From: Pseudomonadota bacterium
GTDB taxonomy: Bacteria > BMS3Abin14
Length of the DNA stretch: 34,509 nucleotides
Direction: 5' to 3'
NCBI GenBank assembly: GCA_003228585.1
Contig: QIEJ01000038.1
Location: 1-34,509 of the forward strand
Position 1 is the first letter of the stretch. Each line of letters begins with the position of its first letter. The position numbers and the translations under genes were made by a program. Below, one piece after another: positions 9,030-17,025 of the stretch. Under the pieces are notes generated by a model that had not been told where the DNA came from, made no database searches, and saw only the letters and a program-made list of their open reading frames with translations.

Positions 9030-10598
9030 TTGATCCTCGTTACCCCGTCACAGATGAGGGAAATAGACCGCAGAGCCATAGAGGGGCTCGGGATTCCCTC
9101 AATGGTTCTGATGGAAAATGCAGGGCTTTCCCTCGTTGAGGAGGTTGGTAATCGTCTCACCGGGGAACACCTCAGGATCAGCATCCTGTGTGGGCCCGGC
9201 AATAACGGCGGTGACGGCATGGTTGCCGCCCGCCATCTTCACGACAGGGGTCATGAGGTTATGGTGTTCCTTGCGGCGCCCAGGAGCGCATTTTCAGGGG
9301 ACGCCAGGGTCCAACTGAGGATTATTGGGAAGCAAGGTGTTCCCGTCAGGGTGATCTCCGCCGGGACAAACATGGAGAGGGTCCGGAAAAGGTTCGAGGA
9401 GTCGGATCTGGCCATTGACGCTCTGTTCGGGACAGGTCTTCAGAGGGAGATTGACGGATTGTTTGCGGAATGCGTTCGGGCGATTAACTCCTGTCCCGGT
9501 CTGGTGATGGCTGTCGATATACCATCTGGCCTCAACGGAGAAACAGGGATTCCCATGGGCGAAACTGTAACGGCCGACGTCACCGTGACATTGGCATTTC
9601 CAAAACTGGGTATAATTCTCTTTCCCGGCGCCGATTTTGCCGGCGAAATCGTCGTTGCGGACATTGGTATCCCGTTTGCGGCCGTTGAGGGGACCCCGTT
9701 GCCCGGAGAACTGATAGGGCCTGGAATATTGAGGCCGCTGTTTGCGCCGAGATGGGGAGATTCCCACAAGGGCACCTATGGACACCTGCTGGTTTGCTCA
9801 GGATCCACGGGCAAGATCGGAGCAGGGATTCTCGCCGCCAAAGCAGCTCTCAGGACTGGTGCGGGACTTGTCACCCTGGCTCTGCCGTCCTCCGCCATCA
9901 CTTCGGTTGATGCAGCTGCTATTGAAGTCATGACAACACCCTTACCCGAAACAGAGGTCGGATCCCTCTCAACCCGGGGCGTGAAAGCACTCGAAAAGCT
10001 AATCAGGGAACGTGATGCCCTCGCAATAGGACCAGGTCTCACAGTACACGAGGAGACAACCGGACTCGTCAGAGAGATTCTCTCATGGCCGGGTTTCCCT
10101 GCGGTTGTGGACGCGGATGCGCTTAATGCTATTGCCGGCGGTCTGGAGTTACTGAAACCCAGGGGAGACCTGACGATCCTGACCCCCCACCCCGGGGAAA
10201 TGGCAAGGCTCATGGACATCAGCCTGGAAGCTGTTCAGGCTGACAGGGTGGGAACTGCTGTGGAGTGCTCCAGAAATTCCGGCTGCGTTGTTGTCTTGAA
10301 GGGAGCCAGAACAATTGTGGCCAGCCCGGATGGCAAATACCATGTAAATATGACCGGGAATCCTGGTATGGCTTCTGCCGGAACGGGAGATGTGCTTACG
10401 GGAATGATAGGGGCTCTATTGGCGAGGGGAGTGGACCCTCTTAACAGTGCTCTGGCATCGGTTTACCTTCATGGCCTGGCAGGCGATGCAGCAGCAGACG
10501 CATCCACCGAGCACAGCATGACGGCCGGAGATTTACTTGAATTCATAGGACCGACACTGAAAGATACCCTGAAAAATTCTTTTTTGAATGGGGAATAA
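9030..10598 (+). CDS. nnr: Bifunctional NAD(P)HX epimerase/dehydratase (NnrE-NnrD fusion)
   Basis: This enzyme repairs hydrated NAD(P)H: the YjeF_N domain epimerises R- and S-NADHX, and the C-terminal ribokinase-like domain dehydrates S-NADHX using ADP. YjeF_N covers about residues 1-215, with GPGNNGGDGMVAARHL near residue 55 and AIDALFGTGLQREIDG. The dehydratase covers about 225-515, with GTYGHLLVCSGSTGKIGAG, VDADALNAIAG, TPHPGEMARLM and GTGDVLTGMIGALLARG at about 451-467. The frame is open from 8991, but TTG 9030 directly follows the acpS stop, has GGAGAG at 9019-9024, and makes the protein start at the conserved VTPSQMREIDRRAIE, so I prefer it (522 residues). Four bases separate it from the CBS-protein start. 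Confidence 0.94.
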   Translation: MILVTPSQMREIDRRAIEGLGIPSMVLMENAGLSLVEEVGNRLTGEHLRISILCGPGNNGGDGMVAARHLHDRGHEVMVFLAAPRSAFSGDARVQLRIIGKQGVPVRVISAGTNMERVRKRFEESDLAIDALFGTGLQREIDGLFAECVRAINSCPGLVMAVDIPSGLNGETGIPMGETVTADVTVTLAFPKLGIILFPGADFAGEIVVADIGIPFAAVEGTPLPGELIGPGILRPLFAPRWGDSHKGTYGHLLVCSGSTGKIGAGILAAKAALRTGAGLVTLALPSSAITSVDAAAIEVMTTPLPETEVGSLSTRGVKALEKLIRERDALAIGPGLTVHEETTGLVREILSWPGFPAVVDADALNAIAGGLELLKPRGDLTILTPHPGEMARLMDISLEAVQADRVGTAVECSRNSGCVVVLKGARTIVASPDGKYHVNMTGNPGMASAGTGDVLTGMIGALLARGVDPLNSALASVYLHGLAGDAAADASTEHSMTAGDLLEFIGPTLKDTLKNSFLNGE

Positions 10599-10601
10599 AT
10601 A

Positions 10602-11060
10602 ATGCTGAAAGCCTCTAAAATGATGAACAAATCCTTTCTTACCATTACACCGGAAATGGGAGTGGAAGAGCTGGCGCGTCTCTTTACACGTAAGCATATA
10701 TCTGGCGCCGTCGTTGTCAATAAGAAGGGAAAAATCCTCGGGGTCGTTACCGAGAGTGATCTGATTGCAAAGGAAAAAAACCTGCATTTACCGACGGTTG
10801 TCTCTATCTTCGATGCGGTCATCTACCTCGAGAGCTCGGACCATTTCAAGGAGGAACTTCACAGAATGTTGGCCAGCCAGGTTGAGGATATCTATTCCAG
10901 GGACCCGATTACCATCAACCCTGATACCAACCTGTCTGACATCGCCACGCTGATGACGGAGGACGGGGTTCATTTTCTTCCTGTCATGGAAAACGGGCAT
11001 GTGGCGGGCATTGTCGGCAAACGTGAGGTTATTGAGGCTCTGGCCTCCCTCGGAGGATGA
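10602..11060 (+). CDS. Two-CBS-domain protein
   Basis: A 152-residue protein consisting almost only of a tandem CBS (Bateman) module: CBS1 about residues 5-60 (SFLTITPEMGVEELARLF, then GVVTESDLI) and CBS2 about 92-150 (DPITINPDTNLSDIATLM, then GIVGKREVIEAL). Such modules bind adenine nucleotides such as AMP, ATP, SAM or c-di-AMP and usually control partners. No catalytic domain is fused. It lies between nnr and tsaE and overlaps tsaE by 4 bp. The ligand cannot be told from sequence. Sharing an operon region with cdaA makes c-di-AMP one possibility, but that is speculation. AMP sensing or a general regulatory role is equally likely. Confidence 0.9.
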   Translation: MLKASKMMNKSFLTITPEMGVEELARLFTRKHISGAVVVNKKGKILGVVTESDLIAKEKNLHLPTVVSIFDAVIYLESSDHFKEELHRMLASQVEDIYSRDPITINPDTNLSDIATLMTEDGVHFLPVMENGHVAGIVGKREVIEALASLGG

Positions 11061-11557
11061 GCGCTCAAGGACCCGTCCACGTCCCTGATGCTGAAATGAT
11101 GGTAGATCTCGGGGTGACCCTGGGCCGTCATGTCTTTGCAGGTGCAGTCATCGGTCTGATGGGTCCTTTAGGCGCAGGGAAGACGACCTTTGTCAGGGGC
11201 GTGGCTGCAGGAATGGAGCTCCAGGAAGGGTTCGTTGTTTCCAGCCCTACCTATACGATCCTCCAGAGTTATCCCTGCCGGGAAATGGAGCTGTTTCATC
11301 TGGATCTGTACAGGGTTAATGGACGTGAGGATCTCGATTCTACCGGATACAGAGATACGATTCATGGTGAAAGCGTACTGATCATTGAATGGATAGACCG
11401 GGAGCCCCAGGCAGTTCCCGAGGAAAATCTCCTGATCTGTCTGGAGTACCGTGATGGCAGCAGAAAAGTTACCTTCCTGCCCAAAGGGCATGCCTACGAA
11501 TCACTGACTACCAATGTCCTCAATGACTTCAAAAGGTGCCAGGTTCCCGGCACATAG
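11057..11557 (+). CDS. tsaE: tRNA t6A37 biosynthesis ATPase TsaE
   Basis: TsaE is the small P-loop ATPase that works with TsaB, TsaC and TsaD to make N6-threonylcarbamoyladenosine at A37 of ANN-decoding tRNAs. The 166-residue product has Walker A GPLGAGKTT at 36-44, the family segment SSPTYTILQSY, MELFHLDLYRVNGREDLDSTG, and the Walker B-like LIIEWIDR. The C-terminal 20 residues or so look variable. It is the last gene of the large operon, overlaps the CBS gene by 4 bp, and is followed by a 189-bp repeat-rich gap. No tsaB or tsaD is in the window. Length and motifs fit the family well. Confidence 0.95.
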   Translation: MSAQGPVHVPDAEMMVDLGVTLGRHVFAGAVIGLMGPLGAGKTTFVRGVAAGMELQEGFVVSSPTYTILQSYPCREMELFHLDLYRVNGREDLDSTGYRDTIHGESVLIIEWIDREPQAVPEENLLICLEYRDGSRKVTFLPKGHAYESLTTNVLNDFKRCQVPGT

Positions 11558-11572
11558 TTCTTAATCCCCGGA

Positions 11573-11727
11573 TCTTAGTACTCAGTACTTAGTACATAGT
11601 ACTGAGTTATAATTGACACCATTTTATGGTGGTGATAGATATCGATTTTGTTTTAAAAAAGTACTATGTGCTATGTACTGGGTGCTAGGGAAAACCTTAG
11701 TACTTAGTCCATCAGTCCTTAGTACTA
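11573..11727 (+). repeat. AGTACTTAGTAC-type repeat forming a long imperfect hairpin
   Basis: The left arm 11573-11603 pairs with 11660-11690. By hand the 31 paired positions give 25 Watson-Crick pairs, 5 G-U pairs and 1 mismatch; the inner 21 bases are 19/21 complementary. The loop is 56 nt and holds a promoter-like sequence. A third copy (11695-11727, CCTTAGTACTTAGTCCATC...) follows in the left-arm orientation. Confidence 0.65.
11613..11641 (+). promoter_or_regulatory. Candidate sigma-70 promoter for the alaC-like gene
   Basis: TTGACA (11613-11618), 17-bp spacer, TAGATA (11636-11641); the -10 match is only partial. Within and next to the spacer lies the dyad CACCAT-TTT-ATGGTG (11617-11631), placed where a repressor could block RNA polymerase. 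The predicted start would be about 100 bases before the aminotransferase ATG and inside the loop of the flanking inverted repeat. Unverified. Confidence 0.4.
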
Positions 11728-11746
11728 ATTAAATGCGAGGTTCCAA

Positions 11747-12916
11747 ATGGAAGAGTTCTACAGAATCAAAAGGCTTCCCCCTTACGTTTTCAACATCGTC
11801 AATGAACAAAAACACCAGGCGCGTGTCAGGGGAGAAGACATCGTGGATTTCGGCATGGGAAACCCGGATCTGCCCACGCCCCAACACATAGTGGATAAAC
11901 TGATCTCGGCCGCCAGGGACCCCAGGAATCACCGTTACTCAGTCTCCCGCGGGATCCATAAGCTCAGGGCAGCCATGTCCGACTGGTACGACCGGCGATA
12001 CGGTGTCAGTCTTGACCCTGACAGTGAGGTGGTTGCCACCATCGGCTCCAAAGAGGGGATCTCCCATCTGATCCTCGCTGTAACCGCTCCGGGAGACGTC
12101 GTCATGGTTCCGGATCCCTGCTATCCCATCCATTTTTACAGCGCGGTCATCTCAAATGCCGATGTCAGAAGCGTCCCGATACTGGGGGATGAGGATGAGT
12201 TCCTTGCCCGCATTGAGAGGGCGGTCAAGGATGTATGGCCCCGGCCTAAAATGTTGATCCTCAACTATCCCAATAATCCCACGACAGGCACAGTCGAACT
12301 CGGTTTCTTCGAGAAGGTCGTGGCTCTGGCCCGGGAATACGAACTGCTTGTCGTCCATGACCTGGCCTATGCCGACCTGGTCTTTGACGGCTACAAGGCC
12401 CCGAGTATCCTCGAGATACCGGGCGCCAAGGACATGTGCGTGGAGATCTTCACTCTTTCCAAGAGCTACAACATGCCTGGCTGGAGGGTGGGGTTTGTCG
12501 TCGGCAACCCGAGGATGGTCGGGGCGTTGGTCCGCATCAAGAGTTATCTGGACTACGGAATGTTTCAACCCATCCAGATCGCCTCCATAATCGCACTTAA
12601 TGGTCCCGATGACTGTGTCAGGGACACCGTTGAAGCCTACCGGAGCAGACGGGACGTTCTCGTCGACGGCCTGAACCGCATCGGGTGGAAAGTCAGTAAA
12701 CCCAAAGCCACCATGTTCGTCTGGGCGCCTATCCCGGAACAGTTTCGTGAGATGGGCAGCCTGGATTTTTCATTGATGGTCCTCGAGAAGACAAAAGTCG
12801 CCGTCGCTCCTGGCATCGGTTTTGGGGAAGGTGGAGACGGTTTTGTGCGGTATGCTCTCGTTGAGAATGAGCACCGGACCCGACAAGCTATCCGCAGCCT
12901 ACGGACACTGTTTTAA
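11747..12916 (+). CDS. alaC: PLP-dependent aminotransferase, AlaC-like
   Basis: A fold-type I class I/II aminotransferase of 389 residues. It opens with [17 protein letters not shown] and [16 protein letters not shown], typical of the AlaC/YfdZ group that makes alanine from pyruvate and glutamate. The PLP lysine is K239 in the motif [23 protein letters not shown] holds the cofactor-stacking Asn, and [13 protein letters not shown] carries the Asp-x-x-Tyr pair. A C-terminal [19 protein letters not shown] contains the substrate carboxylate-binding Arg. ATG 11747 is preceded by GCGAGG at 11734-11739. In this phylogenetic setting a related role, such as aspartate or LL-DAP aminotransferase, is possible; proximity to asd would suit an amino acid pathway. 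The substrate is inferred from family resemblance. Confidence 0.85.
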   Translation: MEEFYRIKRLPPYVFNIVNEQKHQARVRGEDIVDFGMGNPDLPTPQHIVDKLISAARDPRNHRYSVSRGIHKLRAAMSDWYDRRYGVSLDPDSEVVATIGSKEGISHLILAVTAPGDVVMVPDPCYPIHFYSAVISNADVRSVPILGDEDEFLARIERAVKDVWPRPKMLILNYPNNPTTGTVELGFFEKVVALAREYELLVVHDLAYADLVFDGYKAPSILEIPGAKDMCVEIFTLSKSYNMPGWRVGFVVGNPRMVGALVRIKSYLDYGMFQPIQIASIIALNGPDDCVRDTVEAYRSRRDVLVDGLNRIGWKVSKPKATMFVWAPIPEQFREMGSLDFSLMVLEKTKVAVAPGIGFGEGGDGFVRYALVENEHRTRQAIRSLRTLF

Positions 12917-13076
12917 TGCGGTCGTCCCTGACACGTCATCTACGGCCCGGAAAAGATCATCCATCGCAGAGACATTCGAAGTCAAAGCCTCTCTCACCCG
13001 GAACTTCAGGGTTCGTTCCTCTTTGCTCCGAACGTCTCTTGACGTTATGTTTCCCGGGAATTGCGGGACAAGAGCA

Positions 13077-13154
13077 GTCATTGCGAACCCGCTGGTTCGT
13101 GAAGCAATCCCAGCTTGGTGAGACTGCTTCGGTCGCCAAACGCCTCGCAGTGAC
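13077..13154 (+). repeat. Dispersed GTCATTGCGA repeat, copy B (internally shortened)
   Basis: Begins GTCATTGCGAACCC, contains GAAGCAATCCCAG and GAGACTGCTTCGGTCGCC, and ends CCTCGCAGTGAC. It lacks the CTCCCTGAGATTGCCACG part present in the longer copies. It sits in the 291-bp gap (12917-13207) between the aminotransferase and asd, where I see no other feature apart from the asd ribosome-binding site. Confidence 0.75.
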
Positions 13155-13207
13155 AAGCGCTTTTTCTGGAATTTTAACATTTAACACGACAGAGGGGGCA
13201 CCAACGA

Positions 13208-14230
13208 ATGAGTAGAAAAGAATTTACCGTCGCTGTAACAGGCGCCACCGGCGCCGTTGGAGATCTGATGATCAGAGTTCTGGAGGAGCGTGATTTCCCG
13301 GTAGGCGATATACGCTATCTGGCCTCCTCCCGATCCGTGGGCAAGGTACTCAAGTGGAAGGGGGAGGACGTCCCTGTTCAGGAACTGACAAGGGACTCCT
13401 TCAGTGGTGTGGATATCGCCTTCTTTTCGGCGGGTGGCGGGAGAAGCCAGGAGTTCGCTCCTGCCGCTGTGGATGCCGGGGCCGTCGTTGTCGACAATTC
13501 GTCGGTCTTCAGGATGGAGCCGGACATTCCTCTGGTTGTTCCTGAGGTAAACCCTGATGATATCGCTCACTATACGGATCGGGGTATTATCGCCAACCCC
13601 AACTGTACTACCATAATCATGATTGTGGCTCTCAAACCGCTTCACGATTACTCCAGGATCAAACGGGTGGTTGTGTCAAGCTACCAGTCCGCGAGCGGTG
13701 CCGGTGCGAAGGCTATGGAAGAACTCAAAAAGCAGACCAGGGACTGGGTGTCCGGTAAGCCCTTCGAGGGCAGCGCCTTTCAGTACCCCCTCCTGTTCAA
13801 TGTCATTCCCCACATCGACTCTTTCTCCGAGAATGGATATACCAGGGAAGAGATGAAAATGCACAATGAAACAAGGAAGATGCTTCACGATGATGATATC
13901 AATGTCTCTGCTACCTGTGTGAGGGTGCCTGTTTTAACGGCCCACTCGGAGGCGGTCAGTATAGAAACAGAGCGCGAGATACATCCCGAAAAAGCCAGGG
14001 AACTTCTGGCGGAGGCTCCCGGAGTGGAAGTTCTGGATGAACCGGCGGACAACAGATACCCCATGCCCATTTACACTGCGGGCGGAGATACCTGTTATGT
14101 CGGCAGGATCAGAAAAGATATCTCTACCCGGAACGGCCTGGTCTTCTGGGTGGTAGGGGATCAGCTGAGAAAGGGAGCCGCGACTAACGCCGTCCAGATA
14201 GCGGAGATACTGGCGGAGAAATACCTGTAA
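13208..14230 (+). CDS. asd: Aspartate-semialdehyde dehydrogenase
   Basis: Asd reduces L-aspartyl-4-phosphate to aspartate semialdehyde, the branch-point for lysine/diaminopimelate, threonine and methionine. The 340-residue product has the Rossmann dinucleotide loop VTGATGAVGDLM at the N terminus, SSRSVGK, and FFSAGGGRS. The catalytic Cys133 lies in ANPNCTTIIMIVALKPLH. SSYQSASGAGAKAMEELKKQ is diagnostic of the bacterial enzyme, RVPVLTAHSE includes the catalytic His region, and the C terminus has GLVFWVVGDQLRKGAATNAVQIAE. The start ATG follows an AGAGGGGGC ribosome-binding site (about 13190-13198). It is flanked on both sides by copies of the GTCATTGCGA repeat and is probably transcribed on its own or with the aminotransferase. 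Confidence 0.97.
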   Translation: MSRKEFTVAVTGATGAVGDLMIRVLEERDFPVGDIRYLASSRSVGKVLKWKGEDVPVQELTRDSFSGVDIAFFSAGGGRSQEFAPAAVDAGAVVVDNSSVFRMEPDIPLVVPEVNPDDIAHYTDRGIIANPNCTTIIMIVALKPLHDYSRIKRVVVSSYQSASGAGAKAMEELKKQTRDWVSGKPFEGSAFQYPLLFNVIPHIDSFSENGYTREEMKMHNETRKMLHDDDINVSATCVRVPVLTAHSEAVSIETEREIHPEKARELLAEAPGVEVLDEPADNRYPMPIYTAGGDTCYVGRIRKDISTRNGLVFWVVGDQLRKGAATNAVQIAEILAEKYL

Positions 14231-14252
14231 GCGTCCTTTGGGCGAGTGGAAA

Positions 14253-14271
14253 CCCTTCGGCAGGCTCAGGG
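14253..14271 (+). repeat. CCCTTCGGCAGGCTCAGGG palindromic repeat
   Basis: A 19-base unit just after asd; its reverse complement CCCTGAGCCTGCCGAAGGG closely matches CCCTGAGCTTGTCGAAGGG at 29981-29999. I recall this motif as a widespread intergenic repeat in environmental bacterial genomes. Confidence 0.6.
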
Positions 14272-14311
14272 CAGGGTGGAAAGGTTAAAGTGGAATGGGA
14301 ACTTCGCGGTT

Positions 14312-14434
14312 GTCATCGCGAGTGACCTGAATTACGTGGGAGCGTGGCGATCCCAGAAAGTTGAGACTGCTGCGGTCGCTATGCTCCCTGAGATTGCCAC
14401 GTCGTCACATCGTCGGCGTGACTCCTCGCAATGA
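14312..14434 (+). repeat. Dispersed GTCATTGCGA repeat, copy C
   Basis: Begins GTCATCGCGAGTGACC and ends CTCCTCGCAATGAC; internal GAGACTGCTGCGGTCGC and CTCCCTGAGATTGCCACGTCG match copies A, D and E. The terminal GCAATGAC provides an in-frame ATG (14431) to the ecfT reading frame, which is probably not the real start. Confidence 0.8.
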
Positions 14435-14457
14435 CTTCGCTCGGATCGGCAATAAAA

Positions 14458-15273
14458 ATGCGTTTGCTTCAGGATATCACCCTCGGCAACTATTTTCCCG
14501 CAGAGTCTATAGTCCACAGTCTTGATCCCAGATTCAAGATAGTGGCTCTTGGACTTTTAATGGGTGTGACCTTCGCCGTAAGCAATCCCGGGGCCATTGT
14601 CTTTCATACCCTTTTTATTCTGACGGGAATCAGGTTTTCAAGGATACCGCTGGTTTATTTCCTGCGGAGTCTTCGCTTTTTCATCTGGCTGTTTCTGTTT
14701 ACGGCAATTCTCCATCTTTTCTTCACGCAAGGTGAGCCGATCTTTGTCCATTCCCCCTTGAATTACCTGTCCATCACCTATGAGGGACTTGAAAGGGGAG
14801 GACTGATCTCCTGGCGGCTTCTGGTGGTCATTGCGCTCTCGGCGCTTCTGACGCATACAACAACACCGCTTGAGATTACGCGCGGTATGGAATCCATCCT
14901 CTCTCCGTTGGAAAAGTTGAGATTTCCGGTTCAGGACTTTTCTCTCATGATGATGATGTCCATCAGGTTCATCCCGGTTCTTTCAGAGGAGACGCAAAGG
15001 GTCTGGAAGGCTCAGAGGTCAAGAGGGGCCGATTTCGGAAGGGGAGGTTTAAAGAGGAAAGCGCACACCCTGATGTCGATCCTTCTGCCGGTTTTTGCCA
15101 GTGTTTTCAGGCGCGCCGACGAACTGGCAACGGCATTGGAGGCAAGAGGTTATGTGCCGGGCCAGAGGCGTACAAGCATGAAGCAGCTCTCCTGGACCGG
15201 GCGGGAGACCTCTGCCCTTGTTATCCTGATCTTGTGGGTTACGATACTGGCCGGCCTGCAGATGACCTTATAG
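14458..15273 (+). CDS. ecfT: Energy-coupling factor transporter transmembrane protein EcfT/CbiQ family
   Basis: EcfT is the membrane scaffold that couples ECF-type ABC ATPases to a substrate-binding S component for vitamin or metal uptake. The 271-residue product has about five hydrophobic helices and the two coupling-helix signatures characteristic of the family: AQRSRGADFGRGG in the middle and ALEARGYVPGQRRT near the C terminus. The opening ITLGNYFPAESIVHSLDPRFKI is also typical. ATG 14431 lies inside the upstream repeat; ATG 14458 begins the conserved region and is preferred, although no good Shine-Dalgarno is visible for either. No EcfA ATPase or S component is adjacent, so the substrate is unknown and partners must lie elsewhere. 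It ends 7 bases before truA. Confidence 0.9.
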   Translation: MRLLQDITLGNYFPAESIVHSLDPRFKIVALGLLMGVTFAVSNPGAIVFHTLFILTGIRFSRIPLVYFLRSLRFFIWLFLFTAILHLFFTQGEPIFVHSPLNYLSITYEGLERGGLISWRLLVVIALSALLTHTTTPLEITRGMESILSPLEKLRFPVQDFSLMMMMSIRFIPVLSEETQRVWKAQRSRGADFGRGGLKRKAHTLMSILLPVFASVFRRADELATALEARGYVPGQRRTSMKQLSWTGRETSALVILILWVTILAGLQMTL

Positions 15274-15280
15274 GCGCCGG

Positions 15281-16021
15281 ATGCGTTTGATCCTGACCCT
15301 CGAGTATGACGGTTCACAGTTTCACGGATGGCAGATCCAGCCCGGCCTGAGAACGATTCAGGGAACTGTAGAAAAGGCGCTGGCAGAGATGATGGGGGCG
15401 TCTGTGAGGGCCAAAGCCTCGGGGAGAACCGATGCCGGCGTGCATGCCCTGGGTCAGGTCATGCACTGTGATGTCAGCAGGGGAATACCACCTGAGAACG
15501 TGATGATGGGTCTGAACAGTCTACTGCCTCCTGATGTCAGGGTCATAAAATGTCGGGAGGCCCCTGAGGAATTTCACGCCCAATACAGTGCCACCGGAAA
15601 GCATTACCGATACGATATCCTGAACAGGTCGCAACCAACGGCCCTTCTCAGGGATCGAGTATGGCACGTTCGCCGGCCCCTTGACGATGAAGCAATGAAA
15701 ATCGGGGCATCTTATCTCATCGGGAAGAAGGATTTTGCGGCATTTAAATCTGCCGGGGATGAGGGAACCACCGTCAGAGATCTGAGGAGGATCGATGTTG
15801 TCCGGGAGCAGGACATCCTGACGCTGACCTTCGAGGCGGATGGTTTTCTTAAGCACATGGTGAGGAACCTGACGGGAGCTCTTGTCGAGGTCGGGCTGGG
15901 AAGACTTAATCCTGAGGACGTGAGGGGTATCCTTGATTCGCGCTCCAGGAAAAACTCCCCCAGGAAAGCACCACCGCAGGGCCTGACACTGGTGAAGGTA
16001 TTCTATTTGATGACAAGCTGA
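15281..16021 (+). CDS. truA: tRNA pseudouridine(38-40) synthase TruA
   Basis: TruA isomerises uridines 38-40 in tRNA anticodon stems. The 246-residue protein opens with LILTLEYDGSQFHGWQIQ. It has the catalytic Asp51 in ASGRTDAGVHALGQVMHCD, the YRYDILNR segment, and LIGKKDFAAFKSAG, with FLKHMVRNLTGALVEVGLG towards the C terminus. Length and motif order fit the single-domain-pair bacterial enzyme. It lies 7 bp after ecfT and is probably cotranscribed with it; ecfT-truA adjacency is common in bacteria. The ATG follows a weak GGCGCC-containing leader. It is followed by a 77-bp gap with a candidate promoter for livF. Confidence 0.97.
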   Translation: MRLILTLEYDGSQFHGWQIQPGLRTIQGTVEKALAEMMGASVRAKASGRTDAGVHALGQVMHCDVSRGIPPENVMMGLNSLLPPDVRVIKCREAPEEFHAQYSATGKHYRYDILNRSQPTALLRDRVWHVRRPLDDEAMKIGASYLIGKKDFAAFKSAGDEGTTVRDLRRIDVVREQDILTLTFEADGFLKHMVRNLTGALVEVGLGRLNPEDVRGILDSRSRKNSPRKAPPQGLTLVKVFYLMTS

Positions 16022-16027
16022 CGGCAA

Positions 16028-16056
16028 TTGACCATATTGGATATCTGGGTTAATTT
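16028..16056 (+). promoter_or_regulatory. Candidate promoter ahead of livF
   Basis: TTGACC (16028-16033), 17-bp spacer, TAATTT (16051-16056), about 43 bases before the livF ATG. The spacing is ideal for sigma-70, but the -10 box is only partly consensus. Not verified. Confidence 0.4.
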
Positions 16057-16098
16057 ATCCTGAACCAACCTGCCAAAAACCTTAATAGATAAAGAAAA

Positions 16099-16806
16099 AT
16101 GCTGAGAATAGTCGACATCCACACTTATTACGGCAATATTCAGGCTTTAAAGGGCGTGAGTATTGAGGTCGCCGAAGGGGAGATTATCACCCTTATCGGC
16201 GCCAACGGAGCCGGCAAAACCACCACCCTGATGTCCATATCCGGAGTGGTGCCGCCCCGTGAGGGTGAGATCTTTTTCCTGAATGAGCCCATTCATAATC
16301 AATCTCCCGACCGGATAGTCGCCATGGGGATCTCACAAGCCCCGGAGGGTCGCCGCATCTTCCCCGGTTTGACCGTCAGGGAGAACCTGGACATCGGAGC
16401 ATTCCTTCGCAAGGATAAAGATGGCATCAGAAAGGATCTGGAGTACGTATTCGATCTGTTTCCTATCCTTGCGGAGCGCCGGGGACAGGCCGGCGGCACC
16501 CTCAGTGGAGGAGAACAACAGATGCTGGCCATCTCCCGCGCACTTATGGCCCGCCCCAAACTGATGCTTCTGGACGAACCTTCACTGGGTCTGGCTCCCA
16601 TTATCGTTGAGCGTATTTTTGACATCATCAGAAAGATCAACGAGGAGCACGGCACGACCATTTTCCTCGTCGAGCAGAATGCGAATATGGCCTTGAAACT
16701 GGCTAACCGCGGATATGTCATGGAGAATGGAATTATTACCCTTGTTGATTCAGCTGCCCGCCTTGCGGCCAACGAGGATGTCAAAAAAGCCTATCTGGGA
16801 ATTTAA
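16099..16806 (+). CDS. livF: Branched-chain amino acid ABC transporter ATPase LivF
   Basis: One of the two ATPases of a LIV-type (HAAT family) importer. The 235-residue protein has Walker A GANGAGKTT at 34-42, the LivF-typical QAPEGRRIFPGLTVRENL, signature LSGGEQQMLAISRALMARP, Walker B LMLLDEPSLGLAP and the switch His region replaced by FLVEQNANMAL, as usual for LivF. The C terminus VKKAYLGI is the family ending. It starts the liv cluster rather than ending it (livKHMGF is usual) and is separated from livK by 219 bp with a possible promoter. Its partner ATPase LivG is 4 kb downstream, after the two permeases. It has its own candidate promoter; no strong Shine-Dalgarno is visible. Confidence 0.95.
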   Translation: MLRIVDIHTYYGNIQALKGVSIEVAEGEIITLIGANGAGKTTTLMSISGVVPPREGEIFFLNEPIHNQSPDRIVAMGISQAPEGRRIFPGLTVRENLDIGAFLRKDKDGIRKDLEYVFDLFPILAERRGQAGGTLSGGEQQMLAISRALMARPKLMLLDEPSLGLAPIIVERIFDIIRKINEEHGTTIFLVEQNANMALKLANRGYVMENGIITLVDSAARLAANEDVKKAYLGI

Positions 16807-16877
16807 GAGCCTTTCGAAAAACCGCCGGGAACCTGACTTTGGTCGGGGTAGAGGGGGTTTCAGGGGTACGGTTTTTA

Positions 16878-16906
16878 TTGACTCCGTCAAATGTAAAGGT
16901 TAGTTA
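16878..16906 (+). promoter_or_regulatory. Candidate promoter ahead of livK
   Basis: TTGACT (16878-16883), 17-bp spacer, TAGTTA (16901-16906), in the 219-bp livF-livK gap. The -10 match is weak. A separate promoter would explain high expression of the binding protein. Confidence 0.3.
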
Positions 16907-17025
16907 TTGGGTTCACCTAAAAAGCCGCTGATGCAAAAAAATACATATTGCAGTTTTCCCTTTTGGTGGGGGATCTGCCGGATCGCTCCACTAGGGGTGC
17001 TTTCTAATACCAAGGAGGTGTTTAG

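Noticed and set aside
12917-13207. Lysine riboswitch before asd
   Set aside because: The gap is occupied by a dispersed repeat and I could not find lysine-riboswitch sequence blocks.
12822-13215. Small + strand frames after the aminotransferase (12822-13121, 12916-13215)
   Set aside because: They run through repeat copy B, have no homology I recognise and overlap neighbouring genes.
14231-14457. Cobalamin or other vitamin riboswitch upstream of ecfT
   Set aside because: The leader is almost entirely repeat sequence and has no B12-box-like or TPP-like segment.
16817-16876. AAAAACCG ... CGGTTTTT as a terminator after livF
   Set aside because: Only an 8-bp stem with a loop of about 44 bases and no G/C-rich core; too weak to call.
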